The notes under the pieces: model-generated
What the model was told of the DNA's origin: nothing
Seen by the model: only the letters and a program-made list of their open reading frames with translations
Database searches by the model: none
Made by a program: the position numbers and the translations under genes
Part shown: positions 9,733-19,926 of the stretch, in pieces
Numbering within the stretch: the stretch's first letter is position 1
Layout: each line of letters opens with the position of its first letter
Assembly (NCBI GenBank): GCA_963170055.1
Contig: CAUJGJ010000397.1
Span: 7,390,001 to 7,454,000 of the forward strand
DNA: 64,000 bases
DNA from: Halisarca cf. caerulea
Lineage: Eukaryota; Porifera; Demospongiae; Chondrillida; Halisarcidae
Direction of reading: 5' to 3'

Positions 9733-10519
9733 AACAACATGGCGGACGCGAAGTCGGTACAAAATCTTTCGACTATATTTCGGTGAAATTCATTCATTTG
9801 CTCCTGATTTTATCAGCGAAGGGTCTTTTAGACCAGAAGAGTTCTTCGAAATATTATTTTAGTCAATAACGCCGATTTCCAAGCGATTCGAGTTTCCAGG
9901 GCCATAGGCGGCCCACGAGTTTTTTAAACTCGAATCGCTTGTTCCTCTCCTAGTCTATTTCATTTTACTACTTTCTGGGGATGTAGAATTAAATCCTGGG
10001 CCCAAATGTTCATTCAACATAAAATTAAATTCATTAAACTCTACATGTTTTTGTGTAATGGTTGTTTCCCTTATAATGCTGTTGATGTTAGCTATTGATT
10101 TTGTATTGACTCGTCCGTTTAATAAATGTAATGTGAGTCAAAATGAAAATATGCAAGACTATTTCGGTAATAATTTGACTCACAGTAAGATGGAAACTAA
10201 CTTTAGAGAGTGTACAGAATTGAAATTGTACTTTCTACGAATATGTCCAAATATGACAAATATGCCGCATACTGTTGTCTTTTCAGTAGCAATAAAAAGA
10301 CGTCACTGTTCTGTGTTTAATGAGCACTTATCGAAATGTTCGTTTTATTACACACGATTATTACTATTACTGTTACTCTTAGCTGGCGATGTTGAACGTA
10401 ATCCAGGACCTGTAGACAGCATGGAAGATAAACAGAAGAAAAATTGTATATCTACTGTAATGGATTGCAGTTACAGGGATAAGGAATTCAAAGAAAAAGT
10501 AGCAATTCTCATGTTGTAG
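9404..10519 (+). pseudogene. Helentron A, N-terminal polyprotein with two 2A motifs
   Basis: The exon starts after TTCATCCAG at 9403. Its first segment is Cys/His-rich (CITCNCVCSQHKC...HIYPHG). After a 320-bp family-2 insertion (9622-9941) the frame resumes and shows GDVELNPGP at 9977-10003. The same frame then has a hydrophobic stretch (about 10040-10110), Cys residues, sequons N-V-S, N-L-T and N-M-T, and a second motif LLLLAGDVERNPGP ending at 10411. 127 codons separate the two motifs. A 2A motif makes the ribosome skip the last Gly-Pro bond, so three proteins are expected from one message. Copy B has the same order. The frame then runs into a stop at 10517-10519 by frameshift before the STPR-like repeats. 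The coding role of the segments is inferred; the motifs are seen directly. Confidence 0.8.
9622..9941 (+). mobile_element. Family-2 non-autonomous Helentron, full length
   Basis: This 320-bp copy has the 5' GGGCCGCC/GGCGGCCC hairpin, tandem GTCCGGAA motifs, (AT)n at 9697-9729 and CAACATGGCGGACGCG. A 45-codon frame follows that is also open in the 6713-7071 copy. It ends in the complete 3' hairpin (9878-9941) with loop AGGGCCATAGGCGGCCC. Insertion is between two T residues inside coding DNA of Helentron copy A. Comparison with copy B (50470-50530, reverse strand) shows the empty-site arrangement. Confidence 0.85.
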
Positions 10520-11286
10520 ATAGACTGGAACAAGTTGCTATTAGTCAAAGGAAACATCGGGAAAAGGAGAGTATAGAACAGAGAGAATCTCGACTTAAAG
10601 TGATGAAGATTACACAGAAAAACGCATTGAACTGGAGACAGCAGAAGAACGTGACAAGAGGCTAGGGATATTAGTTGCAAATCAACACAAACATTTGGAA
10701 AAGGAGACAGAAGAAGATAGGGATAAAAGACTCAGAATGTTGGTTACAAACCAGCAGAAGCGATTAGAAAAGGAAACAGCAGAAGAAAGAGATAAGAGGC
10801 TGAAAGTATTGCTTACAAATCAACAGAAATAATTAAAGAAGGAAACTGAAGAGATGAGGTCCAAAAAACTTAAAGTGTACCAGGAATACAGAAAGAAGCA
10901 GCTGGACAAAGAAAGTCCTGAAGACCGAACAGCAAGACTGGAAATGATTGCAAAATATAGGAAAGTGAAGTTAGAAATGGCATCTGAAGAGGAAGGAAAA
11001 TGCTTTCCAAAGAAAACGGCAATGGCAGGAAGTTGAATCCGAAGGAGCAAAAAAGGAAAAACTAGTAAAGGAAATATTGCAAAAGAAGCAAGCCAGGGAA
11101 AAGCAAAAATGTGCAGTACAAGTTGGTAAGAACTGTGAGGATGAAGAATTGAAGGGAAAGGTACGACAGCAGCAAGAAAGGAAGTGATGATGGAAAGAAG
11201 GGGAATCAGAGGAATCCAAAAGAGCAAGGCTGGAGAAAGATAGGCTATGTAAGAAGCAAGCTCGGGAAAGAAAGCAAAGTAAATCT
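10520..11286 (+). pseudogene. Helentron A, STPR-like 23-residue repeat region (frameshifted)
   Basis: In shifting frames the sequence encodes about seven copies of a 23-residue unit of the type E-T-x-E-x-R-D-K-R-L-x-x-L-x-x-N-Q-x-K-x-L-E-K, aligned with the intact array at 49938-49093. Frameshifts lie near 10515 and 10625, and there is an in-frame TAA at 10830. A downstream one is near 11000. Period and charge pattern resemble the STPR (score-and-three) DNA-binding repeat. Function in the Helentron is not known to me. Confidence 0.7.
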
Positions 11287-12455
11287 ATGGAGGAAAATGG
11301 ACTTTCAGAACAGCAGCAAATCGCACCACTGACCATGTCTGAAGCACAAATTGTTTCCAATAGGGACAAATTCTTAATGGCTATATGTAATGGACCATCT
11401 TGTGCATGCTTTGCATGTCTAAAGTTGTGCTATAAAGAGAATGCTCATTTATGTTCATGTGAGGATGCAAATAAACTTACATCACATGCAACTGGAAATT
11501 CACAATTCATTACTGCTGAATGGTTCTGCAATAGATGTATATCAGCACTGAATAGGAAGAAAATTCCCAGCACTTCAAGATGGAATAGAATGAGTACTGC
11601 TTCTGTGCCTCAAGAACTTCAAGACCTGAACAGCATGGAAGAGCGCCTCATTGCACGTGTGGCACCATTTATGAAGTTAGTTCTTCTGCCACGTGGTGGA
11701 AAAAGAGGAATAACTGGGCAGGTCATCAATTTTCCATCATCCATGACTGAAGTCTTTAATCAACTTCCACGACCAGCGACTGGTAGCGACATTGTGTACA
11801 TAAAGCCACCCACTGCATCGAAAGAATCCAAGCCATTGTACTATCGATGTCGCTATACTATTGTCATGAATGCATTGCAATGGTTGAAAGAAAACAACTT
11901 TGCTCACAAGAATGTGAAAATCACAGAGCATTGTCAGGAGAACTTTGTGGAAACTGAAAACGAGGAAGAGGCAATGGAAGAATCAGGTGTTGTTCGCAGC
12001 GATTTCCTGATGCCAGATGTACCAGTAACCAACTACTTGCAAGAAGGTACTTTTCCAGTGCATCAACTTGAGAAGATTACTAGTGCTCCACTGAGCATTT
12101 TCAACGAGCAACAACTTGAGGTTCTTGCTTTTCCAACACTTTATCCTGATGGAAACAACGGATTTGGTACTTATCGACAAATTTCAATTACACCTTTGGA
12201 CTGTTTTCAATCAAGTTGCAGTGGAAGGAATATCTCCAATGAACAAGTGGATGAGTTATCTGATAAAGAAAGAAGAACACTCATGACAAGCAATCCTGTT
12301 GTCACAGCACGCCATTTTCAACACCGCTTCCAGTCCCTAGTGAAAGAAATCATAAAGGGATCTGGAAGGCCAATTGGAGAGGTAACAGATATTTTTGGAG
12401 AGTAGAATTTCAACTCAGAGGATCTCCACACATCCATTCCTTGTGGTGGATCAAA
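11287..12455 (+). pseudogene. Helentron A, zinc-finger/DUF6570-like/Rep remnant with deletion
   Basis: The open frame 11287-12405 has a Cys-rich finger (CNGPSCACFACLKLC ... WFCNRC). A DUF6570-like stretch follows (RLIARVAPFMKLVLLPRGG ... LPRPATGSDIVYIKPP), and then the start of the Helitron_like_N region. Relative to copy C about 130 residues are missing: C residues about 194-319, from just after LDYFQS to SCSGRN. The join is in frame at a CAAG microhomology. A 1-nt loss near 12393 puts the HUH region (RGSPHIHSLWW, about 12417-12450) out of frame. Homology ends at 12455. Confidence 0.8.
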
Positions 12456-12474
12456 GATGCAAAAAGAGACAAAT

Positions 12475-12964
12475 ACACCGTTGTATCATTGACAGTACCC
12501 CCTCTGCTGTGACTTGAAGGGGTTCAGTAGTGTCCAAATCGGCCTTGAGAAGCTCTTGCCAAGCCGAGGTAAGAGGGCGGACACATGCCAAGACTGCTGA
12601 TTGTATCTTCATCAGTTCTGAATCATGGTCGCGAGGGAACTTCTTGCCCAAAAAATCAGACATATTTGTCCACCCTGGGTGCTGATGTGGCATCCAGGTC
12701 GGGCTTTGCGTGCTCTTTGAAAAGAGCTTCTCTCTCCTCCTTAGACAGACATCTCTTCAGGTGTTTCTCTAGGTATGTCTGCATTGCTTTTGGCACTCGG
12801 ACTGTGCCCTCCTTGGATCTTACCAGCGAGGACGGTTCAAAATCTGGTTGGTTGTAGGTATCTGACTCTGAGAACGGCTTCTTCGGTGTAGGTTGTGGCA
12901 AAGAGGCAGCGCTCCGTTTTGTGCCACACTGCAGGGTGGTGTTACTCCCTGACTCGCTTCCCAT
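12475..12964 (-). pseudogene. Gag-like fragment, frameshifted
   Basis: ATG at 12964-12962 opens 102 codons ending DATSAPRVDKYV. A one-base loss near 12657 shifts the frame, after which SDFLGKKFPRDHDSELMKIQ and WQELLKADLDTTEPLQ continue. The charge pattern and the KPDLD...VDK...ILS-IQ layout remind me of gag-like proteins of DIRS-type or related retroelements in marine invertebrates, but I cannot confirm the family. It directly abuts the broken end of Helentron A, so it may be the sequence whose arrival truncated that copy. No RT or recombinase partner is visible nearby. Confidence 0.4.
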
Positions 12965-13770
12965 CTCTAAATAGGTATAAATTGTGGTAGTGTGAGTGAA
13001 CTGAAGACCCCACTGTAATGACTGAGGGAGTGCATTACTGAGGATTTACGTGTTGGCCTGCCAATAATGTAGCACTGTGCAAGGCCTAGTCAGATGACAA
13101 AATAGCCTACTGCAACCAGCCCTCTCACTAACATCTATGTACCTTGCGTATTGTCTGCGATGGGGGGTCCGTCCCAGGGGACTGTCGACTGATTCAAGCC
13201 CTCCTGGTTTGGCTTGGGTGCACTGCCGTGAGGTGATTTACCTCAGTTTTCGGGCCCGCCGCGGGTGGCTGTCGGCCCTTCTGGCCTACTGAGGGACCGG
13301 TCCCCGGGGACTGACGATCCGTGCTCAGAGGCATCCCCATCCATGGAGAATCCGCGCGGGACCTCCGATGCGGGGGGCGGGTGCCCGTCCTTTGGCGTTT
13401 CTAGCCAATCGAGGACAAGTTTCCTCGTGTTTTCGGTGTGGGGAAGGTTCCGGAGAATCGCCTCCATCCACTTAATTCGTGCGAACCAGATGCAAGGATA
13501 GAAGAACCACGTGTACGCTGCTGAGCAGGACAAAAAAGGTGGGCTAATTGAGTAACTAAGTGATTTTGTTGCACAATAAATGAACTTTGAACTCTGCTGT
13601 ATAGTATGGACAAGATAGGCAATACCATGTAGTTAACTGACTATGTTGTTGAAAGGTTTCCGGAGCCTCCGAAATACAATTGCTGTAGTGTGCAGATATA
13701 AGTATTTTTCTGAGAGAAAATTTTTCAGGTATGCATTAATTATTGTCTGATTTTGGATAATTTTATTGTA

Positions 13771-13971
13771 CAGAGGAACCCCTCTAATCTGGACACCTTG
13801 GGACCAGAAAGGACTGTCATGATTATTGAGGTGTCCTCATTTCTGTGGTTGGAGATGTACTGTGGCTTATTATAGTGGATTATTTTGGTTTTAGTGGTAT
13901 GTACATGTCCACATTAGAGGGGTGTCTACAATTCAGAGGGCTGCATGGATTAGAGGCCGGGGGTTCCACTG
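13771..13971. mobile_element. pogo/Tc1-mariner-type MITE, 201 bp
   Basis: The ends CAGAGGAACCCCTCTAATC and the inverted CAGTGGAACCCCCGGCCTC form imperfect TIRs and are flanked by TA on both sides (13769-13770, 13972-13973). A CAGTGGAACC-type terminus with a TA target duplication is typical of pogo/Tigger-like non-autonomous elements. No coding capacity. Confidence 0.7.
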
Positions 13972-14106
13972 TAAACAAAAAGGGCCACTGGGGGTGAGGA
14001 ATATGATACATTGGACACATAAAGTATAAACTTGAATGCTGTCCTGGGCATTGTAACAGTAAATCCATGATATGTCCTAGTCTTGGAACCAGATCCATGC
14101 ACTTTA

Positions 14107-14151
14107 CTTTGTGACGTCATACTAACATAGCATTAGTATGACATCACAAAG
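14107..14151. repeat. Short hairpin with 19-bp arms
   Basis: CTTTGTGACGTCATACTAA (14107-14125) pairs with TTAGTATGACATCACAAAG (14133-14151) with one mismatch. It could be a small foldback element. The left arm contains the palindrome TGACGTCA. I see no gene in 12965-14616 otherwise. Confidence 0.6.
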
Positions 14152-14873
14152 CAAAATTATGGTATGCATTCATACAAATTGTACAATACAGAATATTAGC
14201 AGGTACGTTTATTGGCAGGTATATATAATTTTTAGCGAGCACTTAATTAATATAAGTTAGCGAATTCAAGGCTCCTCACTAGTTTTCCTAAAGTAATTAC
14301 TCACTAAGTTAACACTTAGTCTAAGTCTTGTAGCCTTAATAGCATAAATTTGAATCAATTTGAAAAGTAAAAAAAAACTGAGAAAGGTACTACTTCAATG
14401 AATCATGTGTAACATGGGTAATGTTAGGAAAAATCTTGTTGTGCATGTGTAAAGCAGACATCATGGCTTATGTAAAAGGTGAGGGGTATACATGAGATGC
14501 ATGATGATCATAATATAAATTGTCATGTATAATAACTAATAATCTGAATCAGATATGACATTGTATTAAATCAGCGATGAAGATAAAATGGCTAGTTTTT
14601 TTAATAATAATAAGAGAACAAGTAATTCGAGTTAAAAACTCGTGGGGGCTGCCGCCCCACGCACTCGAATTACTTGTAAAGCATTGGAGTGTAAGTGCAC
14701 AGCTGAACATTCATAGAACATACTGTTTATTGTAACTGAACGATTGTTTTGAAAACAATTGCCATATTTGGCAATTGTTTTCAAAACAATTCCTCTAACT
14801 CCTTCCTGTATAAATTCATACTTCTCTATTACTATTATATAAATTCTCTATTATAAGACTTTTCTTCAAATCC

Positions 14874-14914
<41 letters not shown>

Positions 14915-15271
14915 CACGATAAGAAATAAAACGTTACTATAAGATTTAATTTTGAGATCTTAATTTGAGTATATTCTGTGTTTTGTGTTGTAAATCATGC
15001 ATGTTCTTTCTACTTTGTTGTTACTTTTACCAATAGAATGACATTATGGCTGCATTTGAGCATATTTGTTGGAAAATGATATTACAAGAAAATAACTACA
15101 GGAAAGGAATAAATGAACATAGTCTAACTTATACTCTTTCTGAGTATCTTATACACTGTCTCCAGGTGCTTTACAGTAGCTTTCTTTAAGTGTTTGCTGT
15201 TGCTTAACTGAAATTCATATAAAATAAGAGAGTTTCTTGGAATATTCTGTTCCCGAAAGGCCTTCTTCCTC

Positions 15272-15489
15272 CTATCTTTTGGGTTGGGGATCTTGTGAGG
15301 GTATGGAGAGGAGGTATAGTCCCCTTTGTTTGGACTTTGTCTGAATCACCACAAGACATTCCCCTGTGACTTGCTCATCAAAGCTACCCTGCATGTGCAC
15401 GGCAATAAACTGTCCAGTTCTCAGTTGCTCTGTGCCTACCACAACCATAATTGACTGGCTTGATGGTCTACAGTGGTCAATGTACACCT
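15272..15489 (-). CDS. Candidate terminal exon of an unknown gene
   Basis: After an acceptor-like CACTTGTAG (at about 15490), about 70 codons run to a stop at 15272. The translation has composition unlike the surrounding repeats (VYIDHCRPSSQSIMVVVGTE ... GQFIAVHMQGSF ... LLSIPSQDPQPKR). It lies inside the 5.8-kb TIR element. A further candidate piece on the same strand is 16885-16710 (acidic MELDIEEVEEEDEDND start, then VVHFLPAKLHQLLTLFPSIE). I do not recognise the family. Confidence 0.35.
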
Positions 15490-15583
15490 ACAAGTGGAAA
15501 GAAGAGTAGATCTTGAGGACAGAAATCTGTAAATACAAAGGACAATGATTATTTTGCCCGTAGTGTAGTCACAGTCAAGCTCA

Positions 15584-15734
15584 ATTGTGCAAATTTGCAT
15601 TCCTGCAACATTTGTGCAAATTTGCACGTCCAATACATTTGTGCAAATTTGCACACCTAATGCATTTGTGCAAATTTGCACATCTAACACATTTGTGCAA
15701 ATTTGCACACCTAATGCATTTGTGCAAATTTGTA
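15584..15734. repeat. 27-bp tandem repeat built on the palindrome GTGCAAATTTGCAC
   Basis: About five and a half 27-bp units of the form CATTTGTGCAAATTTGCAC plus 8 variable bases. Two to three further units occur near the other end of the same element (20236-20332). Placement near both ends suggests binding sites for an element-encoded protein. Confidence 0.85.
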
Positions 15735-16433
15735 CTGTTACGCAATTTATGATGTCATACTGTCTTACTGCTATGTATACACGTGCGGCAAAGAATAAAA
15801 TGGCGGAAGAAAGTCGTGCAGTGTTATAATAGCTTATGAAAACGGCAACGTACGCTCGTGTTGAGCTAGAGTTTGTCCTGTGATGAGTTGCTGACATTTA
15901 AAGGACTTGTTACTGATTCAAAAGTAAGTTTACTAATTTGTTTGGGCTTTTCAGTATCAATGTCGTAGCTTTGGTCAGTTAGCCATGTACAGTGAAAACT
16001 GGTTAACACAAAGTCGATTACCAAGAAACATTGCTTAACAAGAACATTTTTGTGAACCAACCATATACACAATGTAGTAGCTTCATCGTTTTTACAAGAA
16101 TCAAAAATTAGTGTACCCTAGGTTCTCCATTAACCAGTTCAAGTTCCACTGTATTATCAACCCCCTATGGTTTAACTATCCACTTGGCAATCCCTATATG
16201 GAACAGGGTGTGACATTGTAAAGATGGCGTTTAATTGCTTGGTGGGTACGTACCCAAGGTAATATTCAACCACATTGATATGATACCTATGTACATGATC
16301 CTAAGCCTTTGGTAACAGTTACATTCACTACATCACACAATCGTAGGTGTTGCTTTGTTACAAATTGACACATTGTCATGTTCTAATCACTTGTACTTTT
16401 ACCTTTAGCAGTAATTTACATACATTTATGCAT

Positions 16434-16518
<85 letters not shown>

Positions 16519-16561
16519 GACACACACACGGACACACAGACACACACATACATACACACAG

Positions 16562-16646
<85 letters not shown>
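16434..16646. repeat. (CA)n microsatellite
   Basis: An almost pure CA run of about 210 bp with a few GGACAC and ATACAT interruptions near 16516-16565. Predicted CVCV and HTHT proteins across it are translations of the repeat. Confidence 0.95.
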
Positions 16647-17661
16647 ACGCAATATGCACTGTTAGTAAAGCAACATTTTTTCCACTCAGGATGACTCCAC
16701 CTCTTACCGGACGTTATTGCCTTGCCTGTGGCCTCGATAGATGGGAATAATGTGAGGAGCTGATGCAGTTTGGCAGGCAAGAAATGGACAACACACTGAA
16801 GGGAGCAGCAGGTACCTACGTATACGTAACTTTGCTTGTCATTATCCTCATCTTCCTCTTCCACCTCTTCAATGTCAAGCTCCACAATACCATTAACTCC
16901 AATTCCCTACATTGACCCTCTCTATTATCACAGCCGTCATTGCTGTCCAATTGAACCATACCATGTTCAACTTGCATTCACTCCATCATCATAGTTATCA
17001 TCACCATCCAGCTGAATTATGTCATACTCTACCTGCTTTCTATCTGACATCTTCTTACAGGTCCATGAAGTCAGTGCAGGTCGTCAGTAAAGGCTGTTGT
17101 AGGAGTAGAATGTGAATAATACATGACAGATTTTGCAATGTGCATGCTTACATATTAGAACTACTACAGTAACTTTCTAGGAATTTTGAGTTTGATGTAA
17201 TTTATTTATTGTATGATTATTGTACATTTTTGAAGATAAAATGGAGACAAATCATTTTAATTGTCCTAGCTATGAAGTCACATGCAGTTATATTTAGCTG
17301 TAGGCTATACAGCTATAACTTTTAGCTTCTATGTACGTATCTGGCTGTACACGCATATAGCAACGTATATTATAGTCTAGCGTTAACACGGATGTCATGC
17401 AAATAACCACTTGAAAGAAGAACTTTCAATTAAGTGACCAATACACGCAGATACTCAGCATACGAACTTACCGATGATACTTTCAAACTTGAAATATCTA
17501 GTTGTTCAGTAGCTATAGATTCGAAGATTCTTCCAACAGCACAGAAACGTCGAAGCGGTAACCATGGATAGGGGAATTCTGCTGTTTAGCCTATAAAAAT
17601 CGTTGTGTCGGGCGCGCGGAGAAGGCGCTATTCGACGGCAGCTGCAGTTATTTTGGGAGAG

Positions 17662-17819
17662 ATGGTGAAACATTGTTTCTTTGAAAGAAAGGAACAGGAC
17701 GGATTCGCGAAGTACACCGACAGCAGCGATGTTATTAATAGCTTAACCAGTACTCCGTTCGGCGTGGTGGAGAACGTGACCTGCTGGGCTAACAAGCCAG
17801 AACAAGACGGCGCTCCGAG
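17662..17819 (+). CDS. Candidate first exon, unknown protein
   Basis: ATG at 17662 (GAGATGGTGAAAC) opens 52 codons (MVKHCFFERKEQDGFAKYTD ... VVENVTCWANKPEQDGAPR) ending at a donor-like GAG|GTATAG at 17820. The local GC is higher than the flanks, as often for 5' exons. It belongs to the inside of the 5.8-kb TIR element and probably to the same gene as the candidate exons at 17980-19045, but I could not establish the junction phase. Confidence 0.4.
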
Positions 17820-17979
17820 GTATAGCATACTTGTACATCATGATATTATAGGAACGCACGTATACATTGCCATGCAGGCACGTATAAATTGTAATTGTAA
17901 TCATTGTATTGCAAGCAATGTTTCACATGATACATTCAACATGTAGAATACAAAAATTACACTATAAAAATGTAAAAGA

Positions 17980-19045
17980 ATGGATCCTTATTACACATTT
18001 ACAAAGCTGACTCTACAAGCACATTACAACATGCTGAACAAAACAGTGTCACTCTCTACACAGATCCATTGTTTTGGTGGACACAAGGCTGTGGTGAACG
18101 TACAAAACTTTGACTCCAGTCAGAACACCTACTGCAAGAACTTTGTAGGATGGACGGACACCAATGTCACCTTTGTGTCCAAAAGGAAATCCTTCGAGGA
18201 GTAAGAAAAAGGTAAGCCATAATATTCTACGATGAATCCGTTAATGGAAACATGTACCAACAGACTGTCAGATACAAACTGTACAAGTATTATGGATAAA
18301 AGCCCTGACACTGTATATGTACATGCACAACACAAGTGCTGGGTAACTCATAACTCCCTTACAGAAGCTCGCTAGGTATTAATACTTTGAACTAAGGCTA
18401 TACACTAAGGAACATGTGTATGCTATAAAAACAAAGATTTTCAGCTATCATGTATAACACTTGACCTGCCACATATATGTACATGCACAACACAAATACT
18501 GGGGTAACTAGAATTCTGGTCTGGGGTAATATAGGATTGATAGGACAGGTGAGGGTAGAGTTCTACTACAGCAATATGGACTCAAATACAATGAATTATG
18601 ATTCAGACACATGAAATATGCATGTACATAGCACTACTTAATCTCCGCTCCTGTTTCTTCAGAAAATGGTGTCCAAGGAAAACATCATTCATTGCACTTG
18701 CAACAGGTAAGTACGGATGATTATGTGTACAGTGCGTAGCTACAACATAGATACTCGATCTATATGCCTGCACTAACACAACATACATGCACATAGTAGT
18801 TTTCCCCAAATCAAACTTACATTTCAATTTGATCATTCTCTGTAGAGTCATTCACGGAGGCAGCACAGCGCAATCTGATTGCCCACTGGTCTGAAAGTGG
18901 ATCCATCACACCACTCCACATCGGTGGTGACCACACAAACACCTTCCTTTTTTGTTCTGAGGAAGAGTTGTACAGGAATCTACTCAAAGCCACGACATTT
19001 GTGGGTGATGAAGTGCTCAACATGTTTGGAGATTCCACCTCAGGT
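17980..19045 (+). CDS. Candidate multi-exon gene, unknown function
   Basis: Coding-like pieces: 17980-18199 (MDPYYTFTKLTLQAHYNMLN ... CKNFVGWTDTNVTFVSKRKS), 18664-18706 (NGVQGKHHSLHLQQ) and about 18849-19045 (SFTEAAQRNLIAHWSESGSI ... HIGGDHTNTFLFCSEEELYR). GTAAGA, GTAAGT and GTATGA donors and TTCAG/AGAG acceptors allow an in-frame join. No known catalytic motif is evident. If the 5.8-kb unit is autonomous this is its best candidate for the mobility protein, but that is inference. Confidence 0.4.
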
Positions 19046-19320
19046 ATGAAATCTTAGGTGTGGAGTGCATGTGCAGTGTGATATTACCAAGTCATTCGTA
19101 CCAAGGGTGTCTCCGTATGGTTTAGTTGTTTGTTTGCGCACATCTACTGCATGTCACTGGGTGTGTGTATGAAATGAGTGTTAAATAGTGCTCAGTCAAA
19201 TGTCTCAACCAAACTTTTTTGGTCGGATAAAATGACAAAGAACACCGATGATATAACATAGTATCGCGTAACTCGACCCTACTGGCCCTTTATGGCAAGT
19301 AGGATCTGGCGAGCGAGACT

Positions 19321-19337
19321 AGGTGTGTGTGTGTGCA

Positions 19338-19375
<38 letters not shown>

Positions 19376-19567
19376 CATGCATGCATGCATATGTGTGTGT
19401 GTGCGCGCGTGTGTGTGCATGTGTGTGTGTGTTTGCATGTGTGTGTGTGTGTCTGTGTGTGTGTGCGTGTGCGTGTGTGTATGTGTGTGTGTGTGTGTGT
19501 GTATGTGTGTGTGTGTGTGTCTGTGTGTGTGTGCGTGTGCGTGTGTGTATGTGTGTGTGTATGTGTG

Positions 19568-19600
<33 letters not shown>

Positions 19601-19609
19601 TTGTGTGTA
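19321..19609. repeat. (GT)n microsatellite
   Basis: About 290 bp of GT with GC, AT and CT interruptions arranged in a partly duplicated order (GTCTGTGTGTGTGCGTGTGC occurs twice). No gene. Confidence 0.95.
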
Positions 19610-19682
19610 GTGTAATAACAGTGACTGTGACAATAATGTATCTATGGCAAGAGTAATTAGTCAGTAAGCACGCGCAAAACGA

Positions 19683-19926
19683 TTAAGGTAAAGGGGGGTA
19701 ATTTGGAACGGCAAGTAATTCGGAACTGTTATGCCAAAAGCAGTATCACCACGAGCCAAATACAATATTTCTAGTCTGCATTGTCTCCACGAAGTGGGAA
19801 ATTGGTAGCGCCAAGGATGGATGGAAAACTTAACCCTTGGCTTAAATAATAATGAGTGTGCCTCCCAACAAGTTACAGGCCCTGTTCAAAATTACTATCG
19901 TGTTCCAAATTACCCCGCCTGAGTTA
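19683..19926. mobile_element. MITE-like inverted repeat, about 0.24 kb
   Basis: GGGGTAATTTGGAAC near 19694 is repeated inverted (GTTCCAAATTACCCC) near 19903-19917, with TAAGG/CCTGAGTTA outer flanks. A similar but distinct MITE lies at 55799-56009. Short, non-coding, with presumed TA duplication. Confidence 0.55.

Larger units (their letters stand above)
7790..12455 (+). mobile_element. Helentron copy A (degenerate, 3'-truncated)
   Basis: Nucleotide similarity to copy B runs from about 7800 (B about 51720, reverse strand) to 12455. This includes the non-coding 5' part (for example TCACACAGGGTAT, GAATCGCTCCC), a (CA)n region (8756-9180), a splice acceptor before 9404 and then the coding part. 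The homology stops abruptly in the HUH motif at about 12455, where unrelated gag-like DNA begins. Its left end is not visible because the MULE (1569-7780) sits in it. It carries several frameshifts, a family-2 insertion and an internal deletion, and is the oldest-looking of the three coding copies. Confidence 0.85.

Noticed and set aside
9977..10411. Integrated RNA virus as the source of the 2A motifs
   Set aside because: No polymerase, capsid or other viral gene is nearby; the motifs lie in Helentron-homologous DNA in two separate copies.
13243..13533. 96-codon minus-strand gene in GC-rich DNA
   Set aside because: No ATG-supported start with coding character, frames overlap on both strands as expected for GC-rich DNA, and no motif was recognised.
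15584..15734. CRISPR-like array
   Set aside because: Regular 27-bp units, but there is no distinct repeat/spacer pattern, the units are nearly identical throughout, and the setting is a eukaryotic transposon.
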